A stretch of 64,000 nucleotides of DNA, taken from Ianthella basta. Taxonomy: Eukaryota > Porifera > Demospongiae > Verongiida > Ianthellidae. The stretch is from positions 7,834,306 to 7,898,305 of the forward strand of contig OZ025875.1 of the NCBI GenBank assembly GCA_964019415.1. The letters run 5' to 3'. This document shows, one piece after another, positions 18,185-31,086 of the stretch. The first letter of the stretch is position 1. Each line of letters starts with the position of its first letter. Position numbers and translations under genes: made by a program. The notes under the pieces were generated by a model. That model saw only the letters and a program-made list of their open reading frames with translations. It was not told the origin of the DNA and searched no databases.

Positions 18185-21100
18185 ATGACTAATAACTGCC
18201 AACTGAGAATCTCACTTTGCAATTACTGTTGTTCTAGTAAGTGTCACTATTGGTTTTGTCTTGCTGTGGTAATATGTGATTGTGTCCTTCCTCTGCAGAC
18301 ACCTCCAACTTATGACACTGCCTATCAGGAGACTCCTTTGTTCGTCCCTACCATGGTGAGGTCATTGGGTCAGTGGGTGGATTGGAACAGTATTGGCACC
18401 ATTTGTATCATTAGAGCTATGTACAGTATACTGAGACTGCATGCACAACTAATGTGCTTGTGCAATAATTAAATGGTGGCCATTTCCTAATACTGGCCAT
18501 GTTTAGCAGATAATATCATTCTTCTGATCATGAGATCTTTGAGAATAATAATGCACCACATTTGATTACTGGTAATCTTTATATAGACCTTTATGTGGTG
18601 CAAGTCTCATACTACTACATACCTTTTCCATAAGTTTTGAGTTTTGTATTGTGTTCAATTATATGTGTATGTTGTAATACTGTGGACATAACATATGTAT
18701 CCTGAAAATACCAGCTAAACAGAAATAAGACAAGCCCTGAGCTAAAACACCTACATAACAGCATGCAGTCAAATTGCTGAACTATTTCATCAGAAAGCCC
18801 AGAGGAATGATACCCAATGTGAGCAAAATCTAGACAATTTTGAACCTTTTACCATAAAATTAAAACATGTACACCTGTGATTCATCATTACTAGGTGTCA
18901 TCAGCATTCTTTGAATGCCTGCATAAATTAATGTCTCTGCAGAATGAACGAGCTCAATACACAAACACTGAAGGACTGCCAGACCACTATACACTGCCTG
19001 AGAGGAACCTGGAGGTGAGAGATCACATGACAATCATGTGACTAATACTCTTGTGGTTCATACAGTTATGTATACTGCACACAAATTGTGACTAGTATCA
19101 CATGACTGTCACATGACCTGTTTCACATGCTCATCACATGCAGGGGTCCCAGTGCTATGAGTTCCCCAGCACTGAGTCAGAACACTACTGGCGCCCAGCT
19201 GACAATGAGGCTGAGCTCTACCGTCAGCTCTCCCAACACAAGTACCAAGAGATCCCTCGCTCCACTGTGATCCAAGGTGGCCAGATAGGGGAGGGGGAGT
19301 TTGGTGTGGTGTGCCGTGGGGAGTGGCAGAACAAGGCCGGGGTGGTGCAGCAAGTGGCCGTAAAGACACTCCACAGCGAAGATGACAAGGTGAAGTTCCT
19401 CCAGGAGGCTGCAGCGATGGGCCAGTTCAACCACCCCCATGTGGCCCGGCTGTTTGGTGTGGTGACAGTGGGCAAACCTGTGAGTGTTACCAGATCATTT
19501 TTTGCATGCACATGTGAAGTGTGACATTACATTTCATTATGTGTGTCACTGTCGTGAAAGCATATTAGAACTCATCACTTCCTGGAGGATGTGATGCTAC
19601 ATTGCATCACTTCCTGTCCCTGCTGCAGGCAATGATAGTGCTGGAGCTGTTGGAGAAAGGTGACCTCCGCAGTTACCTCCTCACAGTGGAGTAAGTGGAG
19701 CACCAGCTGCTGCAATATTGCAACACATGCCCACTAGTGTTGTCTCTCCCCCCCAGCCCTTCCAAGCACCCCAACCTCACCTCCCTCCTGCTCCAGTTCT
19801 CCCGCCAGATTGCAGATGGAATGGCTCAACTCTCCAAGAAGGAGTTCATCCACAGGGACCTTGTTGCCAGGAACATCCTTCTGGACAGACAGCTCAACTG
19901 CAAGGTGCGGTCTTCACGGGCGCCTGCTGAACATAGTCTTGCATAGACCAGACTGCTTCTCCCCTCAATTTTATATATTCTGATGTCATCTGTCTATTGT
20001 GCAACAGCAGCAATGGAAGAAAGGGTCTTGGCTATGCGAAACTACACATGTATTTAGTGCTTTTTGTTTGTCGTTGCACCTTGACCTATGAACCCTTTGA
20101 TGTGGTACATACTTGGTCTTTGATGTATATACATATATCATCTGCCTCTTTCATAGTTAATCATATTTGTGAATGGAAACTACTTGCAATTTTGCTCCCA
20201 GATTTTCATGACCACCACTTGTTGCTTTCCTACCTAGATTGCTGGCTTTGGTATGTCCCGTGATCTCACCAATGAGTACTACCTCTCAAAAGGTGGGGGT
20301 ATCCCTCTCAAGTGGACCGCCCCCGAGGCCCTCCTCTACCATAAGTACTCCACCGGCAGTGACGTGTGGAGCTATGGGATGGTCCTGTTTGAGATATGGT
20401 CACTGGGACACAAGCCCTTTGAGGAAGAGACAGCTGAACAGGTGGGAGGGGCTTAATGAACAGGTGGGAGGGGCTTACTGAACAGGTGGGAGGGGCTTGC
20501 TGAACAGGTGGGAGGGGCTTATCGAACAGGTGGGAGGGGCTTGCTGAACAGGTGGTAGGGGCTTACTGAACAGGTGGGAGGGGCTTACTGAACAGATGGG
20601 AGGAGCTTGCTGAACAGGTGGGAGGGACTTGCTGTTCTAACTATGGTAACAAGCAGTAGTCATTGTTTCGACTAGTCTAGAACGCTAGACCATCTCCACC
20701 TAGCCCCTTCTGTTCTGGGTACTTCTCGCTTTCTCTTGCGGACATGTCCCCGGGTGGAGAGAGCCTAGTCTCCTGGACTCTAAGTGTCAGTAGTCCTTCC
20801 ATTGTGGACAGCATGGCACTTCTGATGCTTAGCATGTTCTGTGAAGATTTGCACTGGTTGCGTTGTTACCTGTGTACCTTTCCTTCCTGTCCACCCAGCT
20901 TGTGGAAATGTTCAGTACTACAAATGGATACTGTCAAGCTCCTCCCCCAGGCTGTCCAATAGAAGTGTATGCAGTGATGGTGGATTGCTGGTGAGGGGAG
21001 GGTGTGAGGGGAGGGTGTGAGGGGAGGGTGTGAGGGAAGGGCGTGAGGGGAGGGTGCGAGGGAAGGGTTTGAATGTGATGGTACAATGGGCTATGTTGGG

Positions 21101-21395
21101 GATGGTGGAAGCGAGGGTGGATCAGTTTGTGTGTATAGTAGGTGTGGTCCTGTGGAAGGAAGGAGTGATGATGATCAGGTGTCTCTGTACCTGTTGCCAT
21201 AGGAACCCAAATCATCGCAAACGTCCCCACTTTAGTGAGGTGTTTGCCTCTCTCAGCAGACCAGAAACGGTTTTGACTTCTTTTGGAGGAGATTTGGAAT
21301 CAGTCCCACCCACTGCCCTAGTGCTGGGGTCACCGTTGGATGCTGCAAAGAACCTGTACCTTGACCTTCAGCACACCTACACAAAGAAGAAGTAA
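18185..21395 (+). CDS. Truncated RTK-like pseudokinase C (no ectodomain or receptor TM exon)
   Basis: Recognisable exons: 18299-18355, 18943-19014, 19144-19479, 19629-19690, 19757-19904, 20238-20441, 20899-20990, 21203-21395 (388 codons including stop, no internal stop). Exons for the signal peptide, ectodomain, TM helix and first two juxtamembrane segments are absent. An open frame from an ATG at 18185 runs without stop into the exon at 18299, adding 38 residues with a hydrophobic Cys-rich stretch (HYWFCLAVVICDCVLPL), so a new first exon is possible. The DFG aspartate is Gly (GFG, codon 20244-20246) and the catalytic loop reads HRDLVARN, while the VAVK lysine remains. Mg2+-dependent catalysis should be lost or poor. 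It could be a cytoplasmic or membrane-attached decoy, or simply a decaying copy. It closely matches E. Confidence 0.55.
20436..20635 (+). repeat. 22-bp splice-donor minisatellite (locus C)
   Basis: About nine tandem units of the GAACAG/gtgggaggggctt repeat start at the donor of the exon ending at 20441. Confidence 0.85.
20984..21070 (+). repeat. G-rich donor-derived repeat (locus C)
   Basis: Units of gtgaggggagggt start exactly at the donor of the exon ending at 20990. Same arrangement as in B, D, E, F, G and H. Confidence 0.75.
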
Positions 21396-22427
21396 CTAAA
21401 CATGTGTTTGTGTAATGGAAAGAATCAACATGAATGAACTCTGTCAGTTGTACAATCTGCTCTAACTCACCAGTATCTCTTGCATGCAGTCCATCTGTAA
21501 CATCCACTATGGGTTTTATTAATATAGTTATCATGGCACTGTGTAATGTTCATTAAGGTCTGTACTTCTATATACATGTAACATTACTGTGTGTTACGTG
21601 TACGTATATATTATGTATTATGTATTGGCCTGGCCCATAATGGTGGTCCTAACGTTAACATTTGTTATGGGAGCGTACATACATAGAGGGCAACTGTACA
21701 TACATGCACTCTGTATATACATAACACTGAAACTGCATTAAGCGTTCATTAACAAAGTGGATTTGTGAAATGAAAGTTCTATTTTGATATATAAACAAAG
21801 TCTCAATATTTTGATCACATGCAGCAAAGTGAACACATACAAGTGGACACATATCAGTGAGTGAGGTTTCCCATTTCATGGCTTCCTATGTGGGGGCAGA
21901 TAGTCCCACAGTGACATGTCTGGATACGTACTGGTGGTCTGTGTTGTACTCCAAGTCACTGTCAAAATGTTGCACTGTTGGCAAATAACAGTCTGACATG
22001 TACAGACACACACAGTGTACCTGCCCCAACATGCATAACACACTTGAGTGTATCAGTATAGAGTTCAGTAGACCACACTTGCACAAATACGGTCAGTAAT
22101 GTGTTTATGAAAGATAATAGTGGAATTGCCTTTCCCTTCACTCAGCATGTGTCACTAAATGCCTAATAAGTAGCTACCCTATAGCTAGCTACCAGTAACA
22201 TATTCCCAACACCTACAGATGGTCGGTATATAGACAAGATGACAATGCAAGCCAACCCCTTTATTGAGGACATAGTCTTGTCTGGTCTGTGTTTGGGAGC
22301 AACCACACAACACCATTTTATCATTAGCTCATAATAATAATTCCTGTAGACAGGCAGACGTATAGCCATAAAGGTATAATAGTTTTTCCTGTAACTAATT
22401 AGGTTAGCCCAAGTAATTTTTGTTGAG
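21396..22427. other. Intergenic C-D, copy of the repeated spacer
   Basis: It repeats the spacer seen after B: 3'-UTR-like start, ggcctggccc segment, one 21-bp unit near 21680, then the accagtaacatatt and acccctttattgagg segments leading to the promoter-like block. No gene recognised. Confidence 0.5.
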
Positions 22428-22619
22428 AAGTCCTACCGCGCGCCCGCAGGAGTAGCCGTGCGTAGCTAGAGCTCTTCGATATTATAAAGTCTGTTGCTAT
22501 TTCCTTCATGGGAACGAGTTCGGACCTAGCTACAACCTCGCGCTCATAGGTACTCCAGGAGCTACAGTACGCGTCCATACGTACTACAGTTAGCTACACT
22601 GCTTGGTCAAGGACTCAAG
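22428..22619 (+). promoter_or_regulatory. Conserved promoter/5' leader block upstream of gene D
   Basis: Close copy of the block at 17428, with TATA-like tattataaag and a final ggactcaag before the gtaggt donor at 22620. A ~2-kb interval with inserted elements separates it from the ATG exon of D. Confidence 0.5.
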
Positions 22620-22913
22620 GTAGGTACAGTATACGTAGCTACCACGACAATAGTGCCGCCATTGATCATGACTAAAGCTGCGTGTCTAGCTGGAGTGCCA
22701 CCTAGTGAACATTGCCCATCGCAAACTTAGTTTCGCGCACAGGCCTTGCCCCTTCAACCGCCAGCAAGTAAGGAGGAAGGGGCTGCGCGAGAGACGTAAT
22801 ATCACATGCTTAGATCTCTACTTCCACTGCATAAAATAGTTGTAGTGTGCCGCTAGGGCAGGCGGGCTGTAGCTACTGACATCTTCATCTCATCATCACA
22901 GCTATATATATAT

Positions 22914-23879
22914 AATATATAGTATGGTGATTGCGCAACTATAGAGATTTAAGCATTTAATAATAATAAATGATTGAAACAAACTAAAATTCTAACAATA
23001 ATCATACAGGCTAGCAATTAATAACTGGTGCACTAGGGTGCACCTACATGCAATAATGAGTGTCATGTAAGCATTAGCAGGTGGTCCTATATATGTGATA
23101 TAGACCTGAAAAGAGGTCTGATATCACAATATCAGGGCTCTGATTGCGCAAGAGGTCTGATATCAAGAAGAAATATAATGAATCTAGAGCCAAATGTGTG
23201 TACTGTCAGGCGAAGCAGCCTTACCATTTCACTGTGACCGAACAATCAGTGCTGCGGAGGATCTTGACGCTCCAAGAAAAAACGCGACCGCTAAAAATCG
23301 TCGCACGAAGGTAAGTCGGTTAGACAAGATACCAATACATGCGTAAAGGGACGTATTCTAGGAACCGAGCACTGAGTCCGGCTCTGTTGCGCGAAACTGT
23401 GGCGTGGAAGATGCGCAGACACGGTCCGTTGAGCGACTTCTTCAAATGACGAAAACAAAGTCCAGCTGGATATGGTCGAAAGCTCTCAAAAGTGATTAAA
23501 ATTGCCCTCTCTAGTTCCGAGTCCGCAGCGAAGTCGGTGTTCTGCCAGAAAAGAAGCGTTTTCAAGACTCTCCGTGCAGCACCCAGTCACGGCCACAACA
23601 AAAACTGCTGACTGTGCATTATTTTGAATTCGGTTCCCTGTAATCTCATTGGTCAGCGTGCTGCCAAAAGGCGCGCAGTATTCTCATTGGTCAGCCCTGA
23701 AGCCTGTTGTGACGTCACGGAAGCGTCTATTGAATGCAACGGTGCCGTAGCCCGTTCCCGGAAAGAGCAATGACGTAATGCAGGCGCTTATCGAATACAA
23801 ATGGCGTCGTCTCCGGAGAGGTCTGGCCTCGATATTGCTGAGAAGGTTCTTCCTGTTGCGCACTCACCATACTATATAA
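22914..23879. mobile_element. ~960-bp TIR element upstream of gene D
   Basis: Ends tatatagtatggtgattgcg... and ...cgcactcaccatactata are inverted repeats of about 22 bp differing at one position. The insert breaks the spacer shared with the blocks upstream of F and H. A short minus-strand frame inside (23320-23565) is not recognisable as a transposase. A target duplication cannot be read because the flanks are AT repeats. Confidence 0.55.
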
Positions 23880-24021
23880 GACATATAGTACGGTAGGTCG
23901 GTCTATAGCCTCTATATAGGACCTCGGCGCTCATATTTACCTCGGCGCTTCGCGCCTCGGTAAATATGTAAGCGCCTCGGTCCTATATATCGGCTATAGA
24001 CCTCCCTACCGTACTATATGT
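23880..24021. repeat. Long palindrome (arms ~68 bp)
   Basis: 23880-23947 and 23953-24021 are near-perfect reverse complements around a cgcttcgcgcc centre. The position directly beside the TIR element suggests a nested or hairpin-type MITE. Confidence 0.75.
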
Positions 24022-24250
24022 ATTACATAATATTGCAGCCACCACCACCTGTGCCAGTAGAGTATCTGTGCTAGTTGGTCATAGAAAAAAAGCACCAGTG
24101 CAAGTTACAGTGGCACCAGCACCATTCGCACCACCACATGTGCCAGAAAGTAAATGCGCTCAATGGCTGAAGAAAAAGACCACCAGCGCAAGTTACAGCT
24201 GGTCAGAACCTGCACCGCCGCCATTGGAGTGCACGCTGCAGCAAGCAAAT

Positions 24251-24328
24251 GTAAGCTTGCCTAAGGGCATGCCATTGAATTGAGGGTGCATGGAAAGAAA
24301 TTCAATGGCATGCCCTTAGGCAAGTTAC
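24251..24328. repeat. Inverted repeat, ~30-bp arms
   Basis: 24251-24281 and 24299-24328 (cttgcctaagggcatgccat and its complement) form a hairpin with a 17-nt loop. The homologous spacer upstream of F lacks it. Confidence 0.75.
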
Positions 24329-27300
24329 ACATCACACCACACACACCACATGGGAACATGCATGTGTGCACACGTCCTCAGTGTGGTAGTTGCTAGCATG
24401 CAGGAACTAATAATAAAGCAAGTAGTGATAATGATATAGTATGTAGCAAATAATGATAAAGCATAGTACACAGCTATATACATGCCCCAATCCATCTCAT
24501 AGAGAGGAAGTACAAGGTTTTTGAGTTTCCGCAGTGCTGGCCCTCAGACCAAGCTATCAGTGCCAACAGTCTCTACTCACAGTGCATGGTGGCAAGTAGC
24601 CATGACAAGAGGTAGGCAGGAAGCTATAGAGGAGGTATGACTGTGTCACTGCATGGAGGATGAGGTGCATGGTCTCTAATCTAGGACATGCAGCCACTCA
24701 TGTTGTTATTTTATACGTATGACCATGATGAAGGTAGCTACCTGAAAGGATTTCCTGGCCTTGATTGCCATTTGAAATCAGTTGTGAAGATACAGTCCAG
24801 AAGACAGTCAGTTCTTGTCTGTTCTCTACTGGTGGTCTCCCTTCTGCTGTCTGCTGCAGTGGGAGGAGAAGGTGAGGTGGGCCTGGGGGAAGCTGTGTTC
24901 GTATGTCTACACTAACTGTTACAGTGCTGATACATAATGCTACATACGCATATACAGTGCCCGTATAGCCAAAGATGTCAACTATATGGCATATACCCAT
25001 GCCTTCAAACAAACCTTGTCCCAGTTGTATTCACATCACTCACTACGTACAGAATGTGTTCGAGGAATACTGCCAGCTAAAACAGTCAACTTGTATGGAC
25101 CCTTCTCAAGGAATGCCCTATCTTCTACCTCTAAGAGCATACTGTTTGCCTATCCTTCAATGAACTTCAGCTGTAATAGAACCATCACTGACATCAGGAT
25201 GAGGATGCAGTTTGTTGCAGGATTGCCTGCTAACAGTAATCAAGAAGTGGCAGTCTACTTTCTCCTCTTCCATGATGAACTGAACTCACCAACCAGAAGA
25301 GTCACTCACATACTCCTCAGCCAAGCCAACACACGACAGGAGCTTCCCAACGAAATATGGACTAACAGTGATCCTCTTTCACTGCCTGTCACAGAAGGAA
25401 GTTTCATTGGGTTAGCAGTACCAGACAACAGGTCTCCCACTATGTTCACCAAGAGCATCAACTTATCACCAACATCAGAAAAAGTTGAGGCCCACTTTTA
25501 TCAGTTAGCTGCATCCTTCAGTGAATTTGAGGGAAGAGTTCTAGAAGCAGCCAGGACAGCAGACAGCAGTCAGTTCACTACACAGATGATTGCTCAACCA
25601 CTGATTGATATCTCAGTCAGTAAGTGCACGATTATCAGTCCATACGTGTTCAAATCATACAGTTGTATGTATGCACACCAACTGATACATGTATATGTGT
25701 GGTTACTCCTTGACCACCTCTGCCTCGCCGCATTAAATGGAGACACTACTTGAATGTGGTGTGAGTAAGAAAGGTAGTACTGTACCGTTGGCAGGACCAA
25801 TATTATCTACCAGCACTCCTGCTGTACCAAGTCACTCACTCACTCTTATAGATGCAACTTCAACTGGCACCCCACCAACTGAGACCAATGCTAACATGCC
25901 ATCACAGCTGGTGACCATTGTGATAGCAGTGGTGGTGAGTGCTGTGTTGATACTGGTGGTGGTGGGGCTGGTGGTTGTTATGGTGACAGTAGTGTTGTGC
26001 AGGAGGTGGAGCAAGGATGAAAATAAGTTTGATCGTGAGTCCAAACGCATAGTAAAGTACAGTATATTAGACTCTGTTAGCAATATGTACAGTGTCTTCC
26101 AGTACTTTTGTGATGTGTGTACTTGCTGAACCATGAGTCAACAGCAAAGGTAATTGCGTTTTCAACCAGGAGATTGCCTAAGTGTTAGGACTACCTATAT
26201 ATAGTGTGACCATCAGCTGTTCTCCTATTATTGCTCAACTGGAGACGCCAGTATGATGGATGGAATCTGCAGCTGTATGCATCTTTGTCATAACATGTTG
26301 TGTGTATATACAGTATACCATACTCCAGTAGCTATTTGTTGTCCATGTTACCAATGCTCCTTGCTGCAGGCTCCCAGAGAAAGAATAAAGCAGATTTCAA
26401 ATCGGTCACAGCCAATTTAGCCCTCCCCAATGCCATCAGTAACCCTCTAGGTGATGAGAGGGCAGGGTCCCAGGAGGCCCTCCACTCCCCCACCACTGGG
26501 CAACTCAAGGAAGTGAGTGTGAGAGGAGAGATTACATAACGTGTCACCTTGCAGTGATCCACAGTGTGTACACTGTTTGGCCAGAAATTATTTGTGGGGA
26601 ATTTATATTGACAAGTTTGTGTTTTTCTAACCAACCTGCCATTATTTTCATCCCCCAAGTTGCTTATGTAATGTCATTATGACATAGCTAAGACTTGCCC
26701 ATGTACTGCCAAAGTATAATCCACCACATGCCATATTTTTGACAATCTGCCAAATACATTACTACTAAAAATTTCCAGGCATACAGTATTTTTAGAAGAA
26801 TGGTATATTTAACTGGTGTCATGGTAGACACAGTGTCAAAGTAGCTGCTTGCTAGTCCATACATGACACAGTCAACTCATCCACTGTCATTCATCATGGC
26901 TGCAAGTGCTGCTGTCACTACAGTGTAGAGTAGAGTGCTGACACAGCCGGTGAGTGTAGAGTTATTTGTACTTCAAAGTGCCTTCCTATTGGTTGATTGA
27001 ATACCATAGAATGGAAGAACTCATTTCATCCACCCAATCTTGTTCTCCTTTGACACTGAATCCCTCAGCTACCCACCATGGGGCAGCTGCTGCTGCTAGC
27101 ATGCACTTAGTCCAGCGCATAGTTATATATATATATACCCTGTGGATATACACCATAGCCACAGTACAGAGTCATGTATATACGTAGCTATGGCTGCTGT
27201 TGTCATGGCAATGTGCTAATGTTGTCTAATTGGAGCAGTAATGGTTTGACATTGCTAGGTTTTCCCATTACCGTGTCCCCACATGCAGCAACATTGCTCT

Positions 27301-29739
27301 GACTGCTGTTTTTTTACAGCACTCTCCTCTCCCTGTGATGTCTAGTGCTAGTGTGATGTCACTTCCTGTCCCATTGCTTGCAGACTGCACCTTCAGAAGG
27401 TGATGGAATCATGTATGATGTTCCCATTGCAACACTCAGTAAACAGGAGACTGGCGGCTATAAAGTGAGGAGTACTGCCACATTGTCTATCTGTGTGCAT
27501 CCAACTACACACCTCCCTCAGCACTGTTGTGTTTGAATTAGTACTATTGTTCTATTAAGTGTCACTATTGGTTTTGTCTTGCTGTTGTAATGTGTGATTG
27601 TGTCCTTCCTCTGCAGACACCTCCAACTTATGACTATGGCTATCAGGAGGCTCCTTTGTTTGTCCCTACCATGGTGAGGTCATTGGGTCAGTGGGTGGAT
27701 TGGAACAATACTGGCACCATTTGTATCATAAGAATTGGCTACCTACGTATGTACAGTATACTGAGACTGCATGCACAACTAATGTGTCTGTGCAATAATT
27801 AAATGGCGGCCATTTTCTAATACTGGCCATGTTTAACAGATATGTTATTCTTCTGAGATCTTTGAGAATAATAATGCACCACATTTGATTACTGGTAATC
27901 TTTATATAGACCTTTATGTGGTGCAAGTCTCATACTACTACATACCTTTTCCATAAGTTTTGGGTTTTGTTCAATTATACAAGTGTATATTGTAATACTG
28001 TTTGTGGACATAACATACATATCCTGAAAATACAAGTCCTGAGCTAAAACACCTACATAACAGCATGCAGTCAAATTGCTGAACTATTTCATCAGAAAGC
28101 CCAAAGGAATGATACCCAATGTGAGCAAAAATCTTGACAATTTTGAACCTTTTACAACAAAATTAAAACATGTACACCTGTGATTCATCATTACTAGGTG
28201 TCATCAGCATTCTTTGAATACCTGCATAAATTAATGTCTCTGCAGAATGAACGAGCTCAATACATAAACACTGAAGGACTGTCAGACCACTATGCAATGC
28301 CTGAGAGGAACGTGGAGGTGAGAGATCACATGACAGTCATGTGACTAATACTCTTGTGGTTCATACAGTTATGTATAGTGCACACAAATTGTGACTAGTA
28401 TCACATGACTGTCACATGACCTGTGTCACATTCTCATCACATACAGGAGTCCCAGTGCTATGAGTTCCCCAGCACTGAGTCAGAGCTGTACTGGTGTCCA
28501 GCTGACAACGAGGTTGACCTCTATCGACAGCTCTCCTAACACAAGTACCAAGAGATCCCTCGCTCCACTGTGATCCAAGGTGGCCAGATAGGGGAGGGGG
28601 AGTTTGGTGTGGTGTGCCGTGGGGAGTGGCAGAACAAGGCCGGGGTGGTGCAGCAAGTGGCCGTAAAGACACTCCACAGCGAAGATGACAAGGTGAAGTT
28701 CCTCCAGGAGGCTGCAGCGATGGGCCAGTTCAACCACCCCCATGTGGCTCGGCTGTTTGGTGTGGTGACAGTGGGCAAACCTGTGAGTAATACCAGATCA
28801 TTTTGCATGCACGTGTGAAGTGTGACATTACATTTCATTATGTGTGTCACTATCGTGAAAGCATATCAGAACTCATCACTTCCTGGAGGATGTGACACCA
28901 CATTGCATCACTTCCTGTCCCTGCTGCAGGCAATGATAGTGCTGGAGCTGTTGGAGGAAGGTGACCTCCGCAGTTACCTCCTCACAGTGGAGTAAGTGGA
29001 GCACCAGCTGCTGCAGTTTTGTGACACATGCCAACTAGCGTTGTCTCCCCCCCAGCCCTTCCAAGCACCCCAACCTCACCTCCCTCCTGCTCAAGTTCTC
29101 CCGCCAGATTGCAGATGGAATGGCTCACCTCTCCAGGAAGGAGTTCATCCACAGGGACCTTGCTGCCAGGAACATCCTTCTGGACCGACAGCTCAACTGC
29201 AAGGTGTGGTCTTCACGGGCGCCTGCTGAACATAGTCTTGCATAGCCTAGACTGCTTCTCCCTTCCGTTTTACATTATCTGATGTCATCTGTCTATTGTA
29301 CAACAGCAAAAATGGATGAAAGGGTCTTGGCTATGCAAAACTACACATGTATTAATTTTAGTGCTTTTTGTTTGTTGTTGCACCTTGACCTATGACCCCT
29401 TTGATGTAGTACATACATGGTCTTTGATGTATATACGTAGATCATCTGCCTCTTTCATAGTTAATCATATTCATGAATGGAAATTACTTGCAATTTTGCT
29501 CCCAGATTTTCATGACCACCACTTGTCAACTTCCCACCCAGATTGCTGACTTTGGAATGTCCCATGACCTCACCAATGAGTACTACCTCTCCCAAGGTGG
29601 GCGTATCCCTCTCAAGTGGACCGCCCCCGAGGCCCTCCTCTACCATAAGTACTCCACCGGCAGTGACGTGTGGAGCTATGGGATGGTCCTGTTTGAGATA
29701 TGGTCACTGGGACACAAGCCCTTTGAGGAAGAGACAGCT

Positions 29740-29895
29740 GAACAGGTGGGCGGGGCTTACTGAACAGGTGGGAGGGGCTTACTGAACAGGTGGGAGGGGC
29801 TTACTGAACAGGTGGGAGGGGCTTACTGAACAGGTGGGAGGGGCTTACTGAACAGGTGGAAGGGGCTTACTGAACAGGTGGGAGGGGCTTACTGT
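29740..29895 (+). repeat. 22-bp splice-donor minisatellite (gene D)
   Basis: About seven units of GAACAG/gtgggaggggcttact start at the donor of the exon ending at 29745. A gtgggcgggg variant is the first unit. Confidence 0.85.
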
Positions 29896-30392
29896 TCTAA
29901 GAATAGTAGCAAACATTAGTCATGGTAGTCTGTCACCTTTGCCCTTGTCGTATACAGTACATTTAGACAAATGTGTATTTACTGAACTATTGGCACTCAG
30001 TACCAATGCATTAACATTTCTCAGGTGGGAGGGACTTGCTGTTCTAACTATGGTAACAAGCAGTAGTCACTGTTTCGGCTAGTCTAGAACGCTAGACCAT
30101 CTCAACCTAGCCCTCCTCTCTGTTCTGGGTCCTTCTCGCTTTCTCTTGCGGACATGTCCCCGGGTGGAGAGAGCCTAGTCTCCTGGACTCTAAGTGTCAG
30201 TCTGTCAGTAGTCCTTCCAGACAGCATGGCGTTGTACTTCTGATGCTTAGCATGTTCTGTGATAGTATTTGCACTGGTTGCGTACCTTTCCTTCCTGTCC
30301 ATCCAGCTTGTGGAAATGTTCAGTACTACAAATGGATACTGTCAAGCTCCTCCCCCTGGCTGTCCAATAGAAGTGTATGCAGTGATGGTGGA

Positions 30393-30475
30393 TTGCTGGT
30401 GAGGGGAGGGTGTGAGGGAGGGTGTGAGGGGAGGGTGTGAGGGAAGGGTGTGAGGGGAGGGTGCAAGGGAAGGGT
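30393..30475 (+). repeat. G-rich donor-derived repeat (gene D)
   Basis: gtgaggggagggt units begin at the donor after 30398. Confidence 0.75.
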
Positions 30476-31086
30476 TTGAATGTGATGGTACAATGGGCTA
30501 TGTTGGGGATGGTGGAAGTGAGGGTGGATCAGTTTGTGTGTATAGTAGGTGTGGTCCTGTAGGAGGAGGGAGCTGATGACGATCCAGTGTCTCTGTACCT
30601 GTTGCCATAGGAACCCAAATCATCGCAAACGTCCCCGCTTTAGTGAAGTGTTTGCCTCTCTTAGCAGACCAGAAATGGTTCTGACTTCCTTTGGAGGGGA
30701 TTTGGAATCAGTCCCACCCACTGCCCTAGTGCTGGGGTCACCGTTGGATGCTGCAAAGAACCTGTACCTTGACCTTCAGCACACCTACACAAAGAACCGG
30801 AAGAAGTAACTAAACATATTTGACGTAATGGAAAGAATCAACACGAATGAACTTTGTCAGTTGTACATTGTGCATTAACTCACATGTGGTCTGTTGCATG
30901 CAGTCCATCTGTAACATCCACTATGCGTTTTATTAATATATTATCATGGCACTGTGTAATGTTCACTAAGGTCTGTACTTCTATATACACGTAACATTAC
31001 TGTGTGTTACGTGTACGTATATATTATGTATAATGTATTGGCCTGGCCCATAATGGTGGTCTAACGTTAACATTTGTTATGGGAGC

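Larger units (their letters stand above)
24602..30809 (+). pseudogene. Receptor tyrosine kinase D with in-frame nonsense codon
   Basis: Exons: 24602-24611, 24782-24871, 25053-25619, 25852-26034, 26370-26512, 27384-27464, 27617-27673, 28246-28317, 28447-28782, 28930-28991, 29056-29203, 29542-29745, 30307-30398, 30611-30809. All phases agree and would give about 747 residues. However, codon 31 of the first kinase exon is TAA (28537-28539), where every other copy has CAA/CAG-type Gln in QLSQHKYQ. The stop precedes the glycine loop, so a product would contain the ectodomain, TM and YxxP juxtamembrane region but no kinase. Downstream exons otherwise keep [12 protein letters not shown] and DFG, although MSRDL reads MSHDL. 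The damage therefore looks recent, a null allele or a sequencing error. If translated, it would be a membrane decoy. Closest relative: F. Confidence 0.75.

Noticed and set aside
23320..23565. Possible transposase frame in the TIR element upstream of D
   Set aside because: Only 81 codons, with no catalytic motif recognisable.
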